Shown here: positions 15,273-23,652 of the stretch, one piece after another
Numbering within the stretch: the stretch's first letter is position 1
Layout of the letters: every line of letters begins with the position of its first letter
Assembly (NCBI GenBank): GCA_015523605.1
Contig: WAKC01000043.1
Coordinates: 1-47,338 of the forward strand
Reading direction: 5' to 3'
Source: Candidatus Geothermarchaeota archaeon
Lineage (GTDB): Archaea; Thermoproteota; Nitrososphaeria; Geothermarchaeales; JDFR-13
DNA: 47,338 nucleotides
Notes under the pieces: generated by a model
Databases searched by the model: none
Seen by the model: only the letters and a program-made list of their open reading frames with translations
What the model was told of the DNA's origin: nothing
Position numbers and translations under genes: made by a program

Positions 15273-17321
15273 CTACCCCCTCTTTATAACGATATTTCCA
15301 TACTCATCTACCTCCCCCCTATAATCGGGTCTGATCAATATCGTTGAGTCGACTCCCCATATTATTGCGGGACCCTCTACAATGGCTCCCGGTTTTAACG
15401 AGCCTCTAATGTATATCCCTGTCTCTAGCCATCCATATTCTCCATAGAATGCCCTTTTCAGTTTCTCCGGCTCAGGCATATATTCCCTCTTCTCTCCTAT
15501 GTATAGGATTGGTTTTTCATTCTCAGCTATAGCTTCTAATATGCATGTTTCGATATAGGGTGTCTCATCCATTATATAACCATATCTACTGAGATAAATC
15601 TCCTCAAACCTTTCTATAGAGTTGCTTAAAGAATTATCATATGGTATAAGTAATGTTTTCCCTTGTCTCCTATATTTCATCTCGAGATACTTATTAAACC
15701 TGATAGACTCCTTTGAGAATCCTATATCACTTAAGTATTTATATGCTTCTTTCTCCATCTCATTAAATAACTTATCCAATGTTTTCTGCCGTATCTTATT
15801 AACATCGTTGTTCACTCCTCTATAAAATGTATATTTATAATCTGTTAGTACAAGTCCCAATGCGGAGAAGACTCCAGCATAAATAGGAACTACAGCCTCT
15901 TTAAATCCCAATTCGATTAGGAATGTAGAGTGTATAGGGCCGGCTCCACCGAATGTAGTTATAGTAAAGTCTTTAATGTCATATCCTCTCTCTAATGTAA
16001 CGATGGATATGGCTCTGTAAAGGAGTTCATTTGCTAATTCCACTGCTTTATATGCTACTTCATATACATTCTCTCCTCTCTCTTCTGCTATCTTCTCCAA
16101 AGCTTTTAAAGCGAGTTCCCTATTAATCTTCAACCTTTCTCCGCCTAGCATGTCTGGGATCCAATTCATTGCTGAATAGGCATCTGTTAACGTTGGCTCG
16201 GTTCCTCCCCTTCCATAGCATGCCGGCCCCGGGTCGGATCCAGCACTTAATGGGCCTACATGGATATATCCCCCTTCATCTAGCCATATTATTGAGCCTC
16301 CGCCGACACCTATCTCTGCAATATCTATATGTGGAATACGTAGGGGGTAACCACTTCCTTTAACTACTCTCCCCATGTGAACCTTTCCACCCACTTCATA
16401 TTCCATTGTGACAAGTGCCTCTCCGTCGATTATGGTTGTTGCTTTCGATGTCGTCCCACCCATATCAAGTGATACCATCCTATCGATATCTAATAGTCTA
16501 GCTAGATACGCAGTGGCTATTGCACCGGCGGCAGGGCCACTCTCGATTATATAAGCAGGTCTCTCTATAGCATCAACCGTATCTACAACGCCTCCATTAC
16601 TCGTCATCACTAGTAGTCTCTTCTTATATCCCATCTTCTCCAGACTATCAAGTATATTCTTGAGATATCTCGATGTAATTGGTTTCAATAAGCCGTTTAT
16701 CACAGCCGATACAGTTCTTTCATATTCTCCAGGCCTAGGATCCACTTTATGGCTAGAAACAATAAATTTTCCACTATCCATGTTTCTAATCTCCTTTTCG
16801 ATCTCAATCTCATGAATGGGGTTGATATATGAGTTTAATAATGAGATTATGTATACCTCCGCATAATCCCTATAGTTTTTTATAACATCCCGTATCTCAT
16901 TGATATCTACATCCTGGACAATCTTTCCATCTCCGTCAATCCTCCCGGATACTCCTATTCTAAACCTCCTCTCAATAAGTGGTTTAGGTCTCTCAAAGAA
17001 TATGTTATATAGTTCTGGTCTATTTTGGCGGCCAATCTCAATAACATCTTCAAACCCTCTATTGGTAATAAGGATCGACCTTGGTCTCTCTAGACCTGTT
17101 TGGCCTAGAAGCATATTTGAACCAAGTGTCGTCCCATGTGTTATCAACTCGATTCTACTTGGATCTTCTACATTCTCCATTACTCCTTCTGTAAATGTCC
17201 TGTCTGGATATTGTATATCCGTTAAAACTTTATTGACACGTATGTCCATGTTAACAAGGTCTATATATACTATATCGGTGAATGTGCCGCCAATATCTAT
17301 GCCTAGTATGAAACCCTTCAT
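15273..17321 (-). CDS. hyuA: Hydantoinase/oxoprolinase alpha subunit (HyuA family), ATP-binding
   Basis: A 682-residue subunit with an actin/hexokinase-like ATPase core. The N-terminal phosphate-1 motif is GIDIGGTFTDIV. Further blocks are LITHGTTLGSNMLL, the adenosine motif VTLERGYDIKDFTITTFGGAG and DPGPACYGRGG. The protein uses ATP to open cyclic amides together with HyuB, encoded directly downstream. The tracked start is a GTG at 17324; the adjacent ATG at 17321 is preferred. No transporter or aminoacylase gene accompanies the pair. Confidence 0.92.
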   Translation of the reverse strand: MKGFILGIDIGGTFTDIVYIDLVNMDIRVNKVLTDIQYPDRTFTEGVMENVEDPSRIELITHGTTLGSNMLLGQTGLERPRSILITNRGFEDVIEIGRQNRPELYNIFFERPKPLIERRFRIGVSGRIDGDGKIVQDVDINEIRDVIKNYRDYAEVYIISLLNSYINPIHEIEIEKEIRNMDSGKFIVSSHKVDPRPGEYERTVSAVINGLLKPITSRYLKNILDSLEKMGYKKRLLVMTSNGGVVDTVDAIERPAYIIESGPAAGAIATAYLARLLDIDRMVSLDMGGTTSKATTIIDGEALVTMEYEVGGKVHMGRVVKGSGYPLRIPHIDIAEIGVGGGSIIWLDEGGYIHVGPLSAGSDPGPACYGRGGTEPTLTDAYSAMNWIPDMLGGERLKINRELALKALEKIAEERGENVYEVAYKAVELANELLYRAISIVTLERGYDIKDFTITTFGGAGPIHSTFLIELGFKEAVVPIYAGVFSALGLVLTDYKYTFYRGVNNDVNKIRQKTLDKLFNEMEKEAYKYLSDIGFSKESIRFNKYLEMKYRRQGKTLLIPYDNSLSNSIERFEEIYLSRYGYIMDETPYIETCILEAIAENEKPILYIGEKREYMPEPEKLKRAFYGEYGWLETGIYIRGSLKPGAIVEGPAIIWGVDSTILIRPDYRGEVDEYGNIVIKRG

Positions 17322-17434
17322 CACACTATATTCAAAAATGTTTTAAGTCGCTAAATATAGCTATAAACTAAAAATTCTGTTCCATCTTTAGAGCCTTATA
17401 AGGTGTGAGTGCCTTCATTATATATTATTTATAG

Positions 17435-17639
17435 GGGATTAGGATATTCCTAGTCGCTGCAGCAGATAACGAGGGTAGTGATGGAGTCACGTATCCAGCA
17501 AGTTCCCAGAGGTTTAATATCATACTACCTTGCTAACGGCGTTGTATATACAGTTGAGGATATAAGGGCTCCAGGATGGGATCAAGAGAGTGGATATGGA
17601 GTTATCAGAATCGATATAGTATTATGGATACAGAGTTAA
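17435..17639 (+). pseudogene. Remnant of a subtilisin-like (S8) serine protease gene
   Basis: Two adjacent fragments in different frames match separate parts of a subtilase. The first (17435-17533) reads RIFLVAAADNEGSDGVTYPA, like the VVAAAGNEG..YPA block around the oxyanion asparagine, here with Gly changed to Asp. The second (17526-17636) reads TVEDIRAPGWDQESGYGVIRID, like the end of the catalytic domain (DLGAPGWDxxxGYGxVN). The segment that should hold the GTSMA serine and everything N-terminal are gone, so this is an internally deleted remnant. The parent enzyme was probably extracellular. Confidence 0.7.
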
Positions 17640-17695
17640 TCCTACTCTCTCTTTTTATTTCATCAATTTAACCAAAGCATAGATAAATATTCATT

Positions 17696-17765
17696 AGGGG
17701 GATGATGTAAGAGGTCCTCTATGAAAATTGAGATGATTATATCCCTGGGGCCTTTACTGACCCCT
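17696..17765 (+). ncRNA. Candidate box C/D guide sRNA 2
   Basis: Terminal stem AGGGG pairs with CCCCT; inside it are box C ATGATGT, a 12-nt guide (aagaggtcctct), a weak D' (ATGA), C' ATGATTA, a longer 17-nt second guide region, and box D CTGA directly before the closing strand. Box C, box D and the stem repeat the architecture of the candidates at 13556 and 35321. The D' box is non-canonical and the first guide is partly self-complementary, so this is the weakest of the three. The flanking 17640-17833 sequence holds nothing else I can name. Confidence 0.55.
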
Positions 17766-17833
17766 GAAATATTATAGGTAGAATACCTTTCTACTGGGTT
17801 CTTAAAACAATATATAAAAAGGAGGGGTTGGAG

Positions 17834-18991
17834 CTACTTCTTCTTGGTAAGCATTGTGATTGCCAGTCCAATTATAATTCCTATTACGAAGCCAACACCG
17901 ATTCCCATATATAGGTTCATATTCTTCTCTTCCTCTAGCTTTGCAACCTGGTTCTGTAGGTCTTCTACCTGACTCTGCAGCTGATTCTTATCATTTGTTA
18001 ATGATGATACCTGACTCTGGAGGTCGCTAACTTGTGACTCTAACTGGGATACTCTATCACTTAGCTGTTGAGCCTCACCCGAAGCCTCCATATACATCGA
18101 TAAGAGCTTGTAATATCCTTTGAAGTTTGTGGCAAAGTTTATCATATTTGTTACAAACTGTGGACCATCTAACTCTTTATCATAATACTGGCTTGACCAT
18201 GTAGGCTCATAGTCTCCATATGGTGATTCACTGCTGGCTATCACCATATTAACCTTGTTATTACCCACTTTTATGAACTCAAACGCTAGAAGGACGAAGG
18301 ATCCCTGGTCACCGGCCGTATGTGCCTTAGCGGCCGGAGGATTATTCTCCACTATGACACCGTTAGAGCTTGTCCTCACAACTCTATATATACCCTCTGG
18401 AGCCTCCTGGGCTAGGGATGCCCATGTACCGTCATCCTTGACATATGCAAGGATACCTGGACCATGGTAGAGGACTGGCTTAGTGACTCCCTTGTCTAAT
18501 ACGCCTTTGAAGGGTTCATCAGGATCTACATTTGCAACGACACGGTATGACCTTCCACCTGCATTCTGAACAGGGTCTTCTACAGAAGCTAGGTCAACCC
18601 TTAACCTAGAGCCTAGAGCCTCTAAAATACTATTTGCAATATCCTGGACGCCGGGTCCAGATCCATAGTCGCTATCTGCAGCCACCCATACGACCTTGTC
18701 TCCTTGTGCAAACCAACTTGTGAGTGCATCCATCTCACTAGGTGATAAAGCTACGTTTGGCTGTCCAATTAGGAGAACATCTACATCAGATAATGTATCT
18801 GGTGTGAATCCATCGGTTATTACCTTCCATTTAACCCATGTTATATTACCCATTATCCAGTCGAGATACTTATCGCTCTCTCCATGTGATAGATCTGCTG
18901 CTACGACAACTTCATCGGCTGTGACGAAGTACATAGGAAGCATCGAGATTGTTAGGAGTGTTAGGAGGAAGATTGCAGGTAAACTTTTCAT
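17834..18991 (-). CDS. Exported, C-terminally anchored protein: GATase-like domain plus coiled coil
   Basis: A 385-residue surface protein. An N-terminal signal peptide (AIFLLTLLTISMLPMYFVTA) precedes a globular region of about 260 residues. Its start (VVVAADLSHGESDKYLDWI, VDVLLIGQPNVAL) resembles the flavodoxin-like/GATase-like fold of DUF4350 or IFT52-type domains. Residues about 305-358 form a heptad-rich coiled coil (LSDRVSQLESQVSDLQSQV), and a C-terminal helix (IGVGFVIGIIIGLAITML) with KKK anchors it. It is transcribed divergently from the ABC transporter operon and may serve it as a cell-surface partner; that is inference from position. A related exported domain occurs at 38961. Confidence 0.7.
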   Translation of the reverse strand: MKSLPAIFLLTLLTISMLPMYFVTADEVVVAADLSHGESDKYLDWIMGNITWVKWKVITDGFTPDTLSDVDVLLIGQPNVALSPSEMDALTSWFAQGDKVVWVAADSDYGSGPGVQDIANSILEALGSRLRVDLASVEDPVQNAGGRSYRVVANVDPDEPFKGVLDKGVTKPVLYHGPGILAYVKDDGTWASLAQEAPEGIYRVVRTSSNGVIVENNPPAAKAHTAGDQGSFVLLAFEFIKVGNNKVNMVIASSESPYGDYEPTWSSQYYDKELDGPQFVTNMINFATNFKGYYKLLSMYMEASGEAQQLSDRVSQLESQVSDLQSQVSSLTNDKNQLQSQVEDLQNQVAKLEEEKNMNLYMGIGVGFVIGIIIGLAITMLTKKK

Positions 18992-19127
18992 ACTTATTAC
19001 AATTCCTAAATATGTTATATAAGCTTTGTTTAATGAACTTTTAAAATCGATGCCGATTTATCCTCATGATATATTCCTTTCCATTAAATTAATATTGGTT
19101 CCCAAGTATTTTATCTATGATGTCGTG

Positions 19128-20624
19128 ATGATTAGAAGTGGTCAATCCCCAACTACAAAATATCTCGCACTACTGGTTGTAGCGGCCTTAGTAGTAGGTT
19201 TGATCGTCTACTTCGTTACTATGCAGGACCAGGGCCCCACAACAGCTCCGGAGGAGGAGAATGTAACTACACCTCCACCAGATCAGGGTGTTGAGACACC
19301 TGTTGGAGGGGAGGATGAGACCCAACCCCCTCCTGAGACGGGTGAAGTGACACTTATAATACTTACTAGGCATGACACCACTATTCAGGAAAAGACAAAA
19401 GAACTTTTCTTGAATAGTGAGGTGGCTAAGAGATATAACATTGTAGATATAAAGTTTAGGCCGGCCTCCGGACCATTATGGGAGAGTTATCTGAGTAGGC
19501 CTGGGCAGGTTGACGTTGCATGGGGAGGCGGTCCAACCCTCTTCGACAGCCTCCTTCAATATTGGGATGATTTGAATCTCCCTGAGATGCAGGATGTCCT
19601 TAGCGATATACCAGATGATATTGCTGGCGTCCCAGTCAAAAGATTCGGCCCGAATAATGAGATTCTATGGGTTGGAGCTGCTATATCCAGCTTTGGCTTT
19701 ACAGTGAATCATGATGTGTTGAATCAATATGGCCTTGAGAAGCCTATCAAGTGGAGTGACCTAGCGTCTCCAGAATTTGCAGAGGTGCCTGAACCGGTTG
19801 TGGGAATTGCAGACCCGCTTAGAAGTACATCGAATACCAGGATATACCAGATTATCCTACAGGCTTATGGATGGGAGAAGGGTTGGGGAATCCTAACACT
19901 TATCGCTGCTAATGCTAGGATATACGATGCTAGTGATGCGGTTAGAGAAGCTGTTATAGCGGGTGAGATAGCGGTCGGCTCTACAATCGACTTCTATGGA
20001 TATGTAGCTATGTCTTTAAATCCGGCTACCGAATATATAATTCCACAGGGAGAGTCTATAGTTAATGCGGATCCGATAGCTCTAGTTAAAGGCAGTAAGA
20101 ATAAGGATGCTGCAGTGGCATTCATTAGATGGGTGCTGTCTGAGGAGGGTCAGAAGATATGGCTTGATGAGAGGATAAACAGAATGCCGGTTAATCCAAA
20201 GGTATTCGAGACTCCTGAGGGGAAGAAGAGGAGTGACCTGAAGCAGTTATATCAGATGACTCTCGAGAATCAAGGTATTATATTCGATGATGAGAAGGCT
20301 CTTGCCACTGAACTGGCGATGCAGTATTTCTTTAGAGCTACATTGATTGATGCACAGGCAGAACTTAAACAGGCTTGGAAGGCTGTAGTTCAGTTGAGAG
20401 AGACGGACCCAGATAGATATAACCAGTTGGTTCAGATGTTGACGGCATTACTCGAATTCACTGATCCCGAGACGGGTGAGACTGTAAGGTTTACAGAGGA
20501 ATATGCAATGAGTATCAATGATAAGCTTAGAGACCCAGAGTTCCTAGATACTATTACACAGATCTGGAGACAGGCGGCGGTCAACAAGTATCTAGAGGTT
20601 TATAATCTAGCTGTTTCTGGATAG
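19128..20624 (+). CDS. ABC transporter substrate-binding protein, Fe3+/phosphonate-type (family 1-like)
   Basis: A 498-residue extracellular binding protein held by an N-terminal hydrophobic helix (YLALLVVAALVVGLIVYFV). A Pro/Glu/Thr-rich linker follows, then a bilobed domain from about residue 80. The blocks QVDVAWGGGPTLFDSLLQ, PVVGIADPLRS and NADPIALVKGSKNKDAAVAF belong to the AfuA/ThiB/2-aminoethylphosphonate class of binding proteins. The tracked start at 19026 adds 34 implausible residues; ATG 19128 gives a clean MIRSG N terminus. It is first in an operon with permease and ATPase. Ligand unknown; the downstream secreted phosphoesterase suggests a phosphorus compound or its product. Confidence 0.87.
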   Translation: MIRSGQSPTTKYLALLVVAALVVGLIVYFVTMQDQGPTTAPEEENVTTPPPDQGVETPVGGEDETQPPPETGEVTLIILTRHDTTIQEKTKELFLNSEVAKRYNIVDIKFRPASGPLWESYLSRPGQVDVAWGGGPTLFDSLLQYWDDLNLPEMQDVLSDIPDDIAGVPVKRFGPNNEILWVGAAISSFGFTVNHDVLNQYGLEKPIKWSDLASPEFAEVPEPVVGIADPLRSTSNTRIYQIILQAYGWEKGWGILTLIAANARIYDASDAVREAVIAGEIAVGSTIDFYGYVAMSLNPATEYIIPQGESIVNADPIALVKGSKNKDAAVAFIRWVLSEEGQKIWLDERINRMPVNPKVFETPEGKKRSDLKQLYQMTLENQGIIFDDEKALATELAMQYFFRATLIDAQAELKQAWKAVVQLRETDPDRYNQLVQMLTALLEFTDPETGETVRFTEEYAMSINDKLRDPEFLDTITQIWRQAAVNKYLEVYNLAVSG

Positions 20625-20630
20625 AGAGGG

Positions 20631-22478
20631 ATGACTACCCCCAAAACTTTTTTAGAGGATTTAGGGGAGCGTATATCCAGGGTCAGGCTCTACTTTGACC
20701 CTGTCACCCTATTCTTCCTATTTTTTCCAACCTCAATGTTCATCCTATTCCTGGTTACCCCCCTTATTGGGATGCTGGGTATCGCCTTTGTATATAAGGG
20801 TGCCCCCTCTCTTGAATGGTTTATAAGGATATTCACATCCGAATATTATATCAACTTCTTTGGTAGAGGGACTCCATGGTATTATGATGAGAAGTTTAAT
20901 ATGCTTGTTATAACTGGTGCTGACTACGGAGTTATCCTGAATTCTTTAATTGTTGCCTCCATCGTTACACTGGTCACAACTATATGGGGAATTATATTGG
21001 CCCTCCTATTCTCAAAATATGATTTTAGAGGGAAGGACTTCTTCAGAATATTGTCTATGGTACCGTTGCTCCTATCACCCTTTGTAAATGCATTGGTGAT
21101 TAAGAAGATTTTTAACCCGTATAACGGGTTTATCAACTGGCTCCTCCATGATACCCTAGGTATATTACCTTTTAGATTATATATAGATGGTTTAGCCGGT
21201 ATAGCGTTGACGCAGATAATCACCTACTATCCTATCGTAGCCCTAAATATTTATTCTAGTATGTTAAACATTGACTCCTCACTTGAAGAGCAAGGTGAAA
21301 ATCTGGGGGCTGAGGGCTTTACACTTCTGAGGAGGATTACAATACCCCTCTCATATCCTGGTATCATGAGTGGAGCCACTCTTGTCTTTATATTCAGTCT
21401 AGAGGATTTGACCGCACCAATCGTATTCCATGGGCATCCATTGGCGAAGAAATTGATAAGCTTCCAGATATATACTAGATTTATTAGTGAGACAGGTTTG
21501 AGATCTCCTGAGATAGCGGCTTTAGCTGTCTTCCTATTATTTATAGCGTTGACCTTCTTCGTCCTTATAAGGAATTATGTCTCTCTGAGGAGCTATGCCT
21601 CTGTATCCCGTGGAAGGATGATGAGGAAGCTTGAGAAGATGGGGATAAAGGGATATATAGTGGTCTATTTCTTCATCCTCCCCATACTGATATTAACTTC
21701 CCTACCTCAAATCGGAGTTGTTCTTCTAGCCTTCTCGACTAGATGGGTTAACACAGTCTTCCCCGAAGGCTTCACCCTTATGAATCTTATAGAGATCTTC
21801 TCCAACCCCGATGTGTTTAAGTATCTAAGGAATAGCGTGATGTATGCGGCTATGGCTCTAGTAATTATTTTCTTCCTCGCCCTCTCCACAGCATATGTAA
21901 CCAATAGGTTGAGGGTTAGGGGTATAGCCGTCATCGACCTACTATCCACATCCCCTATTGCCCTACCGGGTATAGTGATAGCGATAAGCTACTTCTATTT
22001 CTACGCGACACTGTTTAGAGACACTATTCTAGATCCTACCAATGTACTCTACTTCAACCCGCTGCCGATATTGATAATAGGATATTCCATCCGTAGACTA
22101 CCCTTTGCCCTCCGAGCTATATATGCAGGTATCCAGCAGGTACATGTGAATCTCGAGGAGGCATCTATGAATATAGGGGCTGGACGATTTCTAACCATTA
22201 GGAAGATACTTCTACCACTAATCTCTCCCAATGTTTTAAGTGGGCTTCTAATTTCGTTCATCTATATAGTTGGTGAGGTAAGTATCAGCATCATCATAGG
22301 TATATTGAATATGGATTATGCCCCATTAACCGTGTATATGAGGGATGTAATGCTATCTGCTGTAGGCTCACAATATATAGCAGCCGCCCTCGGATTTACA
22401 CTCATGTCTATGCAGCTCCTAGTAATAATCATAATCACGTTTGTATTCAAGCAGAGATATGCTTATATAGGTATTTAG
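20631..22478 (+). CDS. ABC transporter permease, fused two-domain (AfuB/ThiP/PhnUV-like)
   Basis: A 615-residue permease with about 12 helices and two tandem binding-protein-dependent transport domains. Each half carries the EAA loop that docks the ATPase: EQGENLGAEGFTLLRRITIP in the first and EEASMNIGAGRFLTIRKILLP in the second. One polypeptide therefore supplies both transmembrane halves, as in iron(III), thiamine and phosphonate systems. It begins 6 bp after the binding-protein stop and is co-transcribed with the ATPase downstream. Confidence 0.92.
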   Translation: MTTPKTFLEDLGERISRVRLYFDPVTLFFLFFPTSMFILFLVTPLIGMLGIAFVYKGAPSLEWFIRIFTSEYYINFFGRGTPWYYDEKFNMLVITGADYGVILNSLIVASIVTLVTTIWGIILALLFSKYDFRGKDFFRILSMVPLLLSPFVNALVIKKIFNPYNGFINWLLHDTLGILPFRLYIDGLAGIALTQIITYYPIVALNIYSSMLNIDSSLEEQGENLGAEGFTLLRRITIPLSYPGIMSGATLVFIFSLEDLTAPIVFHGHPLAKKLISFQIYTRFISETGLRSPEIAALAVFLLFIALTFFVLIRNYVSLRSYASVSRGRMMRKLEKMGIKGYIVVYFFILPILILTSLPQIGVVLLAFSTRWVNTVFPEGFTLMNLIEIFSNPDVFKYLRNSVMYAAMALVIIFFLALSTAYVTNRLRVRGIAVIDLLSTSPIALPGIVIAISYFYFYATLFRDTILDPTNVLYFNPLPILIIGYSIRRLPFALRAIYAGIQQVHVNLEEASMNIGAGRFLTIRKILLPLISPNVLSGLLISFIYIVGEVSISIIIGILNMDYAPLTVYMRDVMLSAVGSQYIAAALGFTLMSMQLLVIIIITFVFKQRYAYIGI

Positions 22479-22538
22479 ATGAATTAGATGAATATATAGA
22501 ATTGAGGAGTTGATAGACGCTTATTCGGTGAAGATGAG

Positions 22539-23615
22539 TTGGTCTCGGTTAAGCTTAGAAATATTAGGAAGACATTTGGAGAGGTAGTTGCTCTAGATAA
22601 TGTATCCCTAGATATTGAGGATGGAGAGCTATTCACTCTTTTAGGTCCTAGTGGATGTGGAAAGACAACGTTACTCCGTATAATAGCTGGACTAGAGTTT
22701 CCCGATAGTGGAAAGGTCTTATTTAACGGTAGAGACGTTACATATGTGAAGGCATCGAGGAGAAATACTGCGATGGTATTCCAAAACTATGCTCTATGGC
22801 CTCATATGACTGTATTTGAGAATATAGCTTTCGGCCTACAGATCAGGAAGGTCCCTAAGAATGAGATAAAGAAGAAGGTGTATGACATCTTGAGACTCGT
22901 TAGGCTGGAGGGCTTGGAGAAGAGATTCCCAGGTCAGTTGAGCGGTGGTCAGCAGCAGAGGGTTGCATTGGCGAGGGCATTAGTTGTAGAGCCCGATGTT
23001 CTACTCCTGGACGAGCCATTGTCAAATCTCGATGCTAAGCTTAGGATTGAGATGAGGGAGGAGATCAGGAGGATACAGAAGGAGATAGGTATTACTACAA
23101 TATATGTTACTCATGATCAGGAGGAGGCTCTGACCATCTCCGATAGAGTAGCCGTAATGAATAGAGGAAGGGTTTTACAGATTGGTACTCCAATCGAGAT
23201 ATATCGTGATCCCAAGAATGAATTTGTTGCCTCCTTCATAGGCAAGAGTACATTGTTAAGAGGTGTTCTTAAGAAAATCTTGGATGGATATGGAGTTGTA
23301 GATTTAGGTGGTTTCGAGGTTAAGGGTAAACTTGAGGATAGGTTTAAGGAGGGCGAGAAGGTAACTGTTGTTTTTAGGCCGGAGGACTGTATAGTTGGTG
23401 ATACTACAAGTGAAAATAGGATTGAGGGTATAGTAGAATCTGTAATGTTTATAGGCTCATATTTCCATATTAGGCTGAGTGTAGGTGGAAAGAGTGTATT
23501 GGTCAAGGCTGAGATAGATAAGAATTATAATGAGGGTATGTCCCTCACATTCTCTATACCTCCAGAAGAGGTTAAGATAATCAGGCCTGGAGATGGGGTA
23601 GAGGTAGAAACCTGA
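22539..23615 (+). CDS. ABC transporter ATP-binding protein (MalK/FbpC-like)
   Basis: A 358-residue ATPase with intact motifs: Walker A GPSGCGKTT (residues about 38-46), Q-loop MVFQNYALWPHMT, signature LSGGQQQRVALARAL, Walker B VLLLDEPLSNLD and H-loop YVTHDQEEA. A C-terminal TOBE-like domain of about 115 residues follows. It powers the permease encoded 60 bp upstream. The start is a TTG at 22539, supported by a GGTGA ribosome-binding site seven bases upstream. Confidence 0.93.
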   Translation: MVSVKLRNIRKTFGEVVALDNVSLDIEDGELFTLLGPSGCGKTTLLRIIAGLEFPDSGKVLFNGRDVTYVKASRRNTAMVFQNYALWPHMTVFENIAFGLQIRKVPKNEIKKKVYDILRLVRLEGLEKRFPGQLSGGQQQRVALARALVVEPDVLLLDEPLSNLDAKLRIEMREEIRRIQKEIGITTIYVTHDQEEALTISDRVAVMNRGRVLQIGTPIEIYRDPKNEFVASFIGKSTLLRGVLKKILDGYGVVDLGGFEVKGKLEDRFKEGEKVTVVFRPEDCIVGDTTSENRIEGIVESVMFIGSYFHIRLSVGGKSVLVKAEIDKNYNEGMSLTFSIPPEEVKIIRPGDGVEVET

Positions 23616-23652
23616 AAAATTATATAGGATTTTCTCCAATTCTATATCTAAA

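Noticed and set aside
16900-17346. Plus-strand 148-residue ORF opposite hyuA
   Set aside because: Antisense shadow of the well-supported hyuA coding sequence.
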